Positions 56,699 through 64,000 of a stretch of DNA of 64,000 nucleotides are shown here, piece by piece. The notes below the pieces were generated by a model. The model was not told where the DNA came from. It was given only the letters and a program-made list of their open reading frames with translations, and searched no databases. A program made the position numbers and the translations under genes. Position 1 is the first letter of the stretch. Every line of letters begins with the position of its first letter. The stretch is from Narthecium ossifragum (lineage: Eukaryota; Streptophyta; Magnoliopsida; Dioscoreales; Nartheciaceae), in NCBI GenBank assembly GCA_963920575.1, contig OY986964.1, positions 30,594,972-30,658,971 on the forward strand, given 5' to 3'.

Positions 56699-59600
56699 GA
56701 CAAGTTGAGCCCGAAGGCTAAGTAACTACAAAACACTTCTTGAGAAAGTTAATAGCATCAACCTCATCTTCTGCAATGAAACAGGCTGAAGGCACAATCC
56801 TGGAGGCTACCACATGGTTCATAAAACAAAGTAGAGAGAATTTTTAAGTGATGCAGCTCATGCTCATTCGCTATGAGCGTGGTATGATAAGGGTGATGTT
56901 CGGGGAAATAATTGTATCAAAAGAATAAGAGCTTTGACAATCGATATCAGAAGACAGAAGCATAAAGAGATGAGGTTACTAGCAATGCATCTCATACTCA
57001 TGCTTGTTTGGCTGCTCACATTGCGTGATAAATGTGACACTGGAGAATGTTGCTAAACAGATCTCAAAGAAACTAATAAACTAATATGTCATGTAAAAAC
57101 ACTGCATTGTCTAGCATAGTATTTATTGTGCAGGAAGATGGAGGACAAGAGAGTATCTTATGATATGTACGATGCCAAGTCTCAAAGTAACCTTTGTCCT
57201 CTGGAAGAAAAAGTTAGATAGGGACAGCAGACTGATTTTTGGTACTGATTAACAAATGAGTTCCCAAAACTATTATAGAATACTAAGAATTTTGGCTTGA
57301 ATTCAGATCCTAATTGTATAATATGGTGCACCTGATTTTCTTGATTGAACACCTACCACGCTCTAACTCAAGTTTAAAGCGCTCATAGTAGAAGGTAATA
57401 CAACTAAGGTTCAGACATTCAAATGGCATGAATCTGCAGAAACGAAAGTCGAACAAAATAAATTCCCATGAACCTAAATTTAAAGGGAACTGCTAGCATG
57501 AGATGGATAGTTATGGTAAAATAAACTTACCAATGACTGAGAATCTTAGTCTGAAATGAAGAATCTTAAATCACCCAAAGTACCACATTAACATTAACAC
57601 AAAAAAATATTTGGACACTTTTCACTTGTCAAGATCCCTCGGAAAACAGGTGAAGGAAATCGCTTGATCGCTATTTTCTTTCATTTGCTTAGGATAAGTA
57701 ACCATCGACCAATATATGCCTCACATAGAACTGTAACACTTTCACTCAAGCACCAGTAAGCATCTAACCATTTGGAGAATATGGATATACTTTACACAAG
57801 TCCCAGAAACGTTTGGACAATTTAAAATCTTCCTAGCAGTGGAAAAGAAGATTTACCTGGGGAAAATCTATTCCATAAGAGATGCGAGCATCTGAAGACG
57901 GAAATGCAATTATAAGAGAATCATTCCTCCATACATGTATCGGTTCGTGGACAAAAAGAGCCATTTTGTCAATTCTATTTCCACAGTAGTCATCTGCGGC
58001 ACATAAACCAATTTGTTCTATAGCCTCCACCCATTCCCTCGCTGATCCATCCAACAAAGGAACCTGTAAATAAGTTCCAACACATGTGAGACATATATCG
58101 ATATCATTTTTCCTGAGAAGGAAAACTTTATATTCGCATCAAATAAAAATAAGCATCATCCCACTCTGATCACATCTTAGTTCAGAAATCACCCCCCACC
58201 CACTGCTCACTATGGCTGAGTATTTCCCTCGAAAAAATCAAATTGAGAACCAGCTTTGACACGTTGGATCAGATTAGGGGGCGTTTGTTTCGTTGGAATG
58301 CTTTTGGAATACTTTTGGAATGGAATGTGATTCCAGTGGAATGGAATGGAATGGAATGTCACTTTTGCTGTTTGTTTGGTGGTGGTGGAATGGAATGGAA
58401 TCTCATTTTTGTTGTTTGTTTGGTGTTGGAATGGAAATAGAATCCAATGACTTTTTCAGTTTTTGTGTTTGTTTCGCGATGGAATGAGGGATATGGTCAC
58501 ACCTGAATGCTAGTGGTGAGAATACCACCATGTATTCCGATTTTAATATTTATTAAATTTTTATGACATTAATAATATGATATGATTGTGATATTTGGAT
58601 ATCTATCTTGATGAAAATATAATCACTTCGAAATTTCTTTGTTTTTAAATTTTTTTTGTTTTTGTAATCATATTTGATGTTGGAGAAGGAAATTTATTGG
58701 CCAAGCTATTTTTTCATTCGATGATGATAATCAATTTTATTGACGAAACATTTAAGTTCTGAATATGTAAGATGATGTTAATCAAAATTATAACACCCAT
58801 GTACAAAAAAAAGAAGTCATGTATAATATTTGAAACCTCATCATGAACAATCTAAATTAACAATTCAGAGCATTCAATTGCATGCCAATTACTTACAAAA
58901 TTACTTGCAAAATTATACCAAGAGAGAGAGAGATGGCAGAGAGATGGGAAAAAAATCCAAGAGATCTGCAATTAAACCGAGAGAGAGAGATGGGATGGCA
59001 TCCCATCCGTCTCATCTCCCTCTCTGTTCTCTCATCTACCTCTCTGTCTCTCGTCTCACTCTTCTCTGTTCTCTCATATCTCATCCCCCTCTCTTCTCTA
59101 TTCTCTCATCCCCCTCTCTTCTCTATTCTCTCATCCCCGACGCCCGGCTCTACCGACGCCACGCCTCCCTCTACTGACTACCGGCTCCGTCGGCCACGCC
59201 CACGCCCACACGCCCCTCTACCGGCTGGTCCGGCTCCGTCGTCCGTCGGCCACGCCCACACGTGACACGCCCCCTCCGCCTCCTCTACCGGCGTCAAGAA
59301 CTCCTTCGCCAACACCGGCGCCCTCGTCACCTGCGTCAAGAACTTCCAAGAGAGCCGCGGCGCCGTGCTCTGCCTCCTCAAGGACTTCGTCGGCCTCAGC
59401 GGCGCCATCTTCAAGCAGCTCTACCTCGCCTTCTACGGCGACGGCATCAAGTCACTCATCCTTCTCGCTGCTCTTAGATTCACTCCCCAGAGCCCTAAGA
59501 GCGACGTCGGCCTTCTACCTCGCCTTCTACGGCGACGTCGGCCTCAGCGGCGCCATCGTCAACCTCCATGCTGGAAACTCGCCTTCTACGGTGCCATCTT

Positions 59601-60931
59601 CTACCTCAGCGGCGACGTTGGCCTCAGCGGCGCCATCTTCTACCTCGCCTTCTACGGTGCCGCCGGAGGAAGAGAGGTCGAGGGTGAGAAAGATCAGGTT
59701 CTCCGCATGGATGGAAAAGCTATCCATGCTGGAAACTGTTTTGAATGGATAGCTTTTCCATCCACGGTTGGAAAATGTTTCTGGCCAATATTTGGCCAAA
59801 AACATTTGGCTGGAATGGAGGGTTTTGGAATGCTTTTGGAAAGTTGCTGGAATGGAATGGAGGCCATTCCAGTGAAACAAACAGCACGGTGGCTGGAATG
59901 TCATTCCATTCCAGGCATTCCAGCCTCCATTCCACCAAACAAACAGCCCCTTAGACTGAATCAGATTTCCAGGATCGGTTCAAATTAAGGGGGTGTTTGT
60001 TTCGTTGGAATGCTTTTGGAATACTTTTGGAATGGAATGTGATTCCAGTGGAATGGAATGGAATGTCACTTTTGCTGTTTGTTTGGTGGTGGTGGAATGG
60101 AATGGAATCTCATTTTTGTTGTTTGTTTGGTGTTGGAATGGAAACAGAATCTAATGACTTTTTCAGTTTTTGTGTTTGTTTCGCGATTGAGGGTTTTGGA
60201 ATGCTTTTGGAAAGTTGCTGGAATGGAATGGAGGCCATTCCAGTGAAACAAACAGCACGGTGGCTGGAATGCCATTCCATTCCAGGCATTCCAGCCTCCA
60301 TTCCAGCCAAACAAACAGCCCCTAAAGGAACCAAGAACAGCAACTCCTCATAACCCTCTTCGGAAGAACAGAAGAAAAACATAAACCCTAGATAAAACCC
60401 TAGCCTTTTTGAAACAGAAAGGGCAAAGGTAAAAAATCCAAACCTCGTCGCCACCGTGGATCTCGATACGGCAGTTGTCGACCCCGCAGGCCTCCATCGC
60501 CGAAAGCAAGTGCTCCACGGTGCGCACCCGCGCCCCACCATCTCCGTCGCAAAGCGTGGTGCAAAGGGGCGATTCCACTACGCGCTCAATGGCAGCAGGA
60601 ATCCTCTCAGCCGCTCGCCGCCCCCCGACGCCGGAGGAGACAACAAAGTAGCGGCCTTCCCCCGCCATCGCCGGCATAAGCCGCGCGGTGGTCTCCCCGC
60701 CCGAATGCAGCCCCGTGCCCGTGAGGGCGATCTCCCCCGACAGGGTCTGCTGCGGCTTCCCCGTCTAGTTTATGCACATAAATAGAGTGAGGGAAGACTT
60801 TCACTGCGGGAAAGAAATGAGTTTTAGAGGAGAGGGTTTCTTACCGACTTCCATGAGAGAGGAGCGGCGGCGGCGGCCGGGGAGAGGGGTTTGAACGCTC
60901 GAGCGCAGCCGGAGAGTCCACGCTGGAGCAT
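52328..60931 (-). CDS. LPXC: UDP-3-O-acyl-N-acetylglucosamine deacetylase (LpxC), seven exons
   Basis: Minus-strand exons in order: 60931-60845, 60764-60444, 58063-57857, 56461-56363, 56116-56052, 52713-52569 and 52429-52328. All introns are GT-AG and phases agree; the product is 341 residues. LpxC is the zinc-dependent second step of lipid A-type synthesis; plant forms are thought to work in mitochondria. The first 29 residues ([15 protein letters not shown]) look like a transit peptide. The zinc ligands are visible: His114 in RTVEHLLSA, His279 and Asp283 in [11 protein letters not shown]. The catalytic His311 is in [25 protein letters not shown] at 48-59 is the conserved N-terminal block. 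Introns 2, 3 and 5 are large and hold transposons. A short acidic C-terminal extension ([16 protein letters not shown]) follows the core. Confidence 0.93.
53069..54065. mobile_element. CATGGATT-ended hAT-like element, copy 5 (997 bp, intron 5 of LPXC)
   Basis: Ends CATGGATTTCCATACCGG and CCGGTATGGAAATCCATG are perfect inverted repeats, flanked by a perfect 8-bp target duplication TGAGCACT (53061-53068, 54066-54073). The inside differs from copies 1-3: GC-rich CCGGTACG/CGTACCGG repeats at both ends, an AT-rich part, and the tandem array at 53822-53950. Confidence 0.92.
53822..53950. repeat. 30-bp palindromic tandem repeat inside element copy 5
   Basis: About four and a half copies of a 30-bp unit with ATGTACCGGCCGGTTTGGAT followed by GCAAACCGGC. 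CCGGCCGG and GGTTT/AAACC make each unit self-complementary. Its period is a multiple of three, so it produces spurious open frames on both strands. Confidence 0.9.
56663..56734 (-). mobile_element. Extremely 5'-truncated LINE tail (72 bp, intron 3 of LPXC)
   Basis: On the minus strand the insert reads ...GCCTTCGGGCTCAACTTGTC followed by (AAC)n, the characteristic end of a plant LINE. It is flanked by a perfect 16-bp target duplication ACTTCTTGAGAAAGTT (56647-56662 and 56735-56750). What looks like a simple (TTG)n microsatellite is the element's tail. Confidence 0.88.
58277..59950. mobile_element. PIF/Harbinger-like element carrying a host gene fragment (1,674 bp, intron 2 of LPXC)
   Basis: Ends GGGGGCGTTTGTTTCG and the complement of CCAAACAAACAGCCCC are inverted repeats, and the flanking direct repeat is TTA (58274-58276 and 59951-59953). 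The terminal regions are full of GGAATGGAATGGAATG-type repeats. The middle contains a GC-rich fragment of a host gene (59287-59473). A 3-bp TTA duplication and GGGS-type ends fit PIF/Harbinger, and the cargo makes it a pack-type element. Confidence 0.85.
59287..59473 (+). pseudogene. Captured fragment of a nodulin-like/NFD4-type MFS transporter gene
   Basis: The plus-strand translation contains [36 protein letters not shown] and [11 protein letters not shown]. These are the conserved first cytoplasmic-loop and membrane segments of plant nodulin-like (NFD4-like) major-facilitator proteins. It covers only about 60 residues and lacks the rest of the gene. Downstream to 59665, pieces of the same sequence ([12 protein letters not shown]) are repeated several times, so it was reshuffled inside the transposon and is not functional. 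Confidence 0.7.
59989..60322. mobile_element. Short PIF/Harbinger-like MITE (334 bp, intron 2 of LPXC)
   Basis: Ends GGGGGTGTTTGTTTCG and CCAAACAAACAGCCCC, with direct repeat TAA (59986-59988, 60323-60325). Both its halves are nearly identical to the two ends of the larger element at 58277-59950, so it is an internally deleted sibling that landed 36 bp away. Confidence 0.88.
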
Positions 60932-61032
60932 CGGGGACGGAAATAAAGGAGAGATCGATGGAGAGAACTTTGTGGGCGTTTGTTTCGTCCAAGGTTTTAG
61001 GGGGTGAATTTGTCGGATTCGGGAAGCCTGCA

Positions 61033-61074
61033 CCAAATCCTGGCCGTCCACATGAATAAACGGCCAGGATTTGG
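61033..61074. promoter_or_regulatory. Perfect 15-bp inverted repeat upstream of LPXC
   Basis: CCAAATCCTGGCCGT (61033-61047) and its exact reverse complement (61060-61074) are separated by 12 nt, about 100-145 bp upstream of the LPXC start codon. It could be a hairpin in the 5' leader, a palindromic protein-binding site or part of a small element. The same region has AATCCGAATT/GGATTCGGG phrases. Confidence 0.7.
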
Positions 61075-61139
61075 ACACCCGAATCCGAATTGATCGGCCT
61101 GAGTGAATGCCACGTTGGACTTTGCACCAAATTCTGTAA

Positions 61140-61277
61140 AATATGATGTGAATCTTCACAAACTTGGAATATAACCCTTTTTAACTTTCAAAGAAAACGA
61201 GATAAAAATGACATAATTGTATTTTAGTTACTATTTTTTTGGGCTCTTTCTTGGACCAAAATATGCTGTCCCTGATC

Positions 61278-61313
<36 letters not shown>

Positions 61314-61982
61314 CCTGTTTTTCTTTTTGCTGGTTAGATTTGATATATACTCCATAGGTGATAAAAATTCTTTATTTACACTATCCAAATTTTAATACGA
61401 AATGTATTTAATCATCTATTTGATATTTGGATTTCATGCGTGCATAGAGGCCCTAAAAAATACTGATCTATTTAATTAGGCTCTTTTTAAAGCATTTTGA
61501 ATAGTTAAGATGGTCCTAAACCTCGGGCTCAACTAATAAAACAAATAAAAAAAATAAAAAAAGTTAAGATGGTGATCTTGGCTAAGAACTACGCACAGAT
61601 TAACTCGATCTAAATCATATCAGATGATGGATGTACTATGAGGTATCTTAATTGGTTAATCATGACTCCATGAAAGGCTGATGAAACCCATACATGATAT
61701 AGGAAAATCATGAGATTTGATCTGAATTTCCTACCAAACAACTAAACAAGGGCAGGTTGGACTATGCTGTTATGATTGATGTGTCATTGTTCTCATTTCT
61801 TTATTTCTTTAAAGCGGTTTTATTGAGATATTCATGTACGAGAACACTATTGATTCAAAGTCACATGTGAGGGCGTGTGTTCAATTATATAGATCACATA
61901 AACACATGGACTCATACCCATATTAATTGTAGGATTATTTACACTCTCCTTGCATAAAAAATGATGGAGTTTCTATGGTAAT
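61140..61982. other. Intergenic region upstream of LPXC
   Basis: AT-rich, no gene seen. It includes a (CT)15 microsatellite at 61281-61310 and, near 61866, a GTGAGGGCGTGTGT phrase similar to the target site of the LINE at 62003. Confidence 0.6.
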
Positions 61983-62002
61983 CATGTGAGGGCGCGTGTG
62001 AA

Positions 62003-62448
62003 CAGGCATCGACGAAGAGGACATGGTCCTCTGGTCCGATGGTGAGCAACGCTGGGTCTCATCCATCCTTGTGGGTGAGCTTCATGCCATACTGGCAGCG
62101 ATCAGGGTGGCGAACATGCGGAGTTATCATAATGTCCTCATTGAGTCAGAACTCCCTCTTCGCAGTCCAGATGGTTGAGAGTAGAGCTCCTGTATTGGAG
62201 ATGTGCAGAGGCGTGGTGCAGGACATCTGGTGGGAGTCACGCCACCTCAGCCAGTTTCACATCAGGTACATCCCGAGGGAAGAGAACTGTCATGCTGATT
62301 AGGTAGCTCAGCACGCTGGTTCGCTCAATTCTGTTTTTAACGACATCGGAGAGTCTAAGGAGTCTATCCCTACCACTCATGGTTTCTCTTGATGTAAACC
62401 CCTCTTTGGGCCTTTAGCTTTCGAGCTCAATTAATCAAAAAAAAAAAA
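62003..62448 (+). mobile_element. 5'-truncated LINE 3' end with RNase H fragment and poly(A)
   Basis: On the plus strand the start encodes a ribonuclease H-like stretch (GELHAILAAIRVANMRSYHN, then VLIESELPLRS). After a frameshift comes QFHIRYIPREENCHAD, the familiar end of plant LINE RNase H domains. The element ends with a poly(A) run (62437-62449). The flanking 19-bp direct repeats ATGTGAGGGCGCGTGTGAA (61984-62002) and ATGTGAGAGCACGTGTGAA (62449-62467) differ at two positions, so this is a moderately old insertion. Confidence 0.88.
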
Positions 62449-62467
62449 ATGTGAGAGCACGTGTGAA

Positions 62468-63256
62468 GTATATAGCAACAGAAGAAATACACCACAATAT
62501 TCCCTGTAAATCGAGCAACACTAATAGCATTATTATATGATAAGGTGGTTATTTTGAGGAAATATAAAAACCAGGCGGGTCAAATTCCAATTTTCCGGAT
62601 GAGTAGTCTTTCCATAATTACAAAAATATAGGTGGGAAACTTAAAAAACACCTGAGTAGTTAAACATTTTAAACAGATATTAAGCAATTCATGGAAGAAT
62701 AAATAATCACCTCACAATAGGTTTATATCCATGGCCTCTTTTCAGAAAAAGTGCCTTTCATCATCATCTATGCACAGAGTAAACTTACCCGAGTAAAAGC
62801 TGCGAAATATAAACATGCAATTATGTTTAACAAATTTGAGTCACTTATGTTCAGCAATGTTCTTGTTAAACAACATGCACCAATGAACACCTGGCAAAGA
62901 AAGTGAACAAAAAAAAAAAAAATGGAATTATGGCATATCCTGCAGGATTTGTTTTGCACTGATTATAATGTTATCTCAATATAATGATGAACAAAACAAA
63001 GTGACACTAAAATTTGCATAAATGCCATACCTTTGATATGACATATTAAAATTTGCATAAATGACCTAAACTCGCAAAATTGACCATAAACACAGATTAC
63101 AGAATTCACTAAAAAGTTGGCCTCGTCCATCAAAAAGATTAAACTTGCATAATTGATCGCGAAAACAGGTTACAGAATTTACAAAAAGTTGCCCCATCCA
63201 TAAAAGAGACAAGTATAATGGAATGAGCCCAAGCAACATATAGAGCAAAGCAAAGG
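62468..63256. other. Spacer and likely 3' untranslated region of the terminal minus-strand gene
   Basis: AT-rich sequence. The 63066-63200 part has two diverged copies of AAACTTGCATAATTGA/AAACTCGCAAAATTGA followed by ACAG(A/G)TTACAGAATT and AAAAAGTTG. No coding is supported. Confidence 0.5.
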
Positions 63257-63448
63257 TTAGTTTCTCTGCTTTTTGGGTGAGAGCTCTGCTTCTATCTGCT
63301 GGACTTCATCTTTCAGCTCCTGCAGTGCTCTTGACTTCTTGGGACCATTGGCCGTGCACTCAGTCACAGTGTTGAGAAGATGCCTAAGGCAGGACAAATA
63401 CTCTGCTTTGATCTCTGGAGAAGCAAGCAATAAGCTCTGAAAGCGAGG
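63257..63448 (-). CDS. Terminal exon of an unidentified minus-strand gene (partial)
   Basis: The minus strand shows an acceptor TTTTCCAG, then 64 codons ending in TAA at 63257-63259. It encodes PRFQSLLLASPEIKAEYLSC, then LRHLLNTVTECTANGPKKSR, a helical ALQELKDEVQQIEAEL and a basic end PKKQRN. The last part looks like a short coiled coil with a nuclear-type basic tail. I do not recognise the family. A second exon-like stretch on the same strand at 63642-63721 encodes ENSSTIWLQEEQEKAIKDAI, but its phase does not join directly, so at least one small exon between them is missing from this model. The gene continues beyond the right edge. Confidence 0.55.
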   Translation of the reverse strand, partial: PRFQSLLLASPEIKAEYLSCLRHLLNTVTECTANGPKKSRALQELKDEVQQIEAELSPKKQRN

Positions 63449-64000
63449 CTGGAAAACGACACAATAACAAAAGGAAGGAATTATAATTTATGTCACAGGT
63501 TAAGTAATTTTATACTTGACACTGACAATCGAGGATTTACCATGGCTTCCAACTTAAGGTGAAGTCACTCTAAAATGAAGTGCACATTGAAGCAAATTCA
63601 AAGGATGAAAGACTACAGTGAAGCGTTTTTCACACTATTACTTCTGGTTCTGTTCAAGATAGCATCTTTTATAGCCTTTTCCTGTTCTTCTTGAAGCCAA
63701 ATTGTAGAACTATTTTCTCTTCTGCATCATATATTGTCCCATAATCAAGACTATGGCCTTACGTTGAAAATAATAAAGCTGAATAGTGTCCTTGTCTAAC
63801 TAATTTCACAACGTTATTCTATGAAACTAATTTCAGGAAGTTAAGCAGAATTCAACTCTGCACTTACTAGATCATCTCCCAAACGTAAATTGACTTCAAC
63901 TAAAAGAACATAATAAACACAGGAACAAGAATTTGATTTAGCATTAGACAACTAGAGCAGTAGAAGATGTCAGCAACCACAGAGAAAAAACTCATTCATT
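63449..64000 (-). other. Intron and upstream part of the terminal gene
   Basis: Minus-strand gene body. The candidate exon at 63642-63721 has an acceptor TGATGCAG and donor AGAA/GTAATA. The rest is AT-rich and intron-like, with no other open stretch I can support. Confidence 0.35.

Noticed and set aside
56663..56700. Simple (TTG)n microsatellite
   Set aside because: The 16-bp target duplications and the CAAGTTGAGCCC sequence show it is the tail of a truncated LINE.
1..64000. CRISPR arrays, bacterial operons, tRNA genes
   Set aside because: The tandem arrays present are palindromic promoter repeats or transposon parts without spacers, genes are spliced and plant-like, and no tRNA cloverleaf was recognised by eye.

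Overview
This is nuclear DNA of a flowering plant. The evidence is canonical GT-AG introns, plant gene families (a plant LpxC, a plant Integrator/CPSF73-type endonuclease, a PPR protein, a membrane RING-H2 ligase) and typical plant transposons (MULE, Cassandra TRIM, hAT, PIF/Harbinger-like, LINE, copia). First exons are much richer in GC than later exons (RING, LPXC and PPR genes), which suggests a monocot. I do not assign a species.

Layout. 1-1980: mostly unassigned, with one weak exon candidate. 1981-14223: one large Mutator-like element (MULE) with 50-bp terminal inverted repeats. It carries two five-exon plant-mobile-domain (PMD) genes on the plus strand; the first is intact and the second has a 1-nt frameshift. 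On the minus strand it carries a MULE transposase fused to an OTU-type cysteine-protease domain and broken by one in-frame stop. About 0.7-kb inverted arms flank PMD copy 2, and arrays of a short palindromic motif lie upstream of all three genes. 14427-15190: a small hAT-type element with an 8-bp target duplication, next to a local tandem duplication and a hairpin. 15444-41566: a 13-exon gene for the catalytic subunit Integrator 11 / CPSF73-II. Its 2,019 coding nt are spread over 26 kb, and the introns are filled with transposons. 42753-44066: decayed minus-strand LINE. 44307-46664: intronless organellar PPR gene. 47461-50536: five-exon membrane RING-H2 E3 ligase. 52328-60931 (minus): seven-exon LPXC gene (lipid A-like pathway), again with transposon-laden introns. 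62003-62448: truncated LINE. 63257-64000 (minus): the 3' end of an unidentified gene that leaves the window.

The host genes look independent of each other: RNA 3'-end processing, organelle RNA metabolism, ubiquitination and organelle lipid A-like synthesis. The most unusual content is mobile. First, the MULE combines transposase-OTU, two PMD genes, inverted arms and shared palindromic promoter motifs. Second, a family of five related terminal-inverted-repeat elements, each with a different perfect 8-bp target duplication, lies inside introns of two genes. All exon boundaries were worked out by eye from splice sites, reading phase and family homology, so database comparison has not been done.
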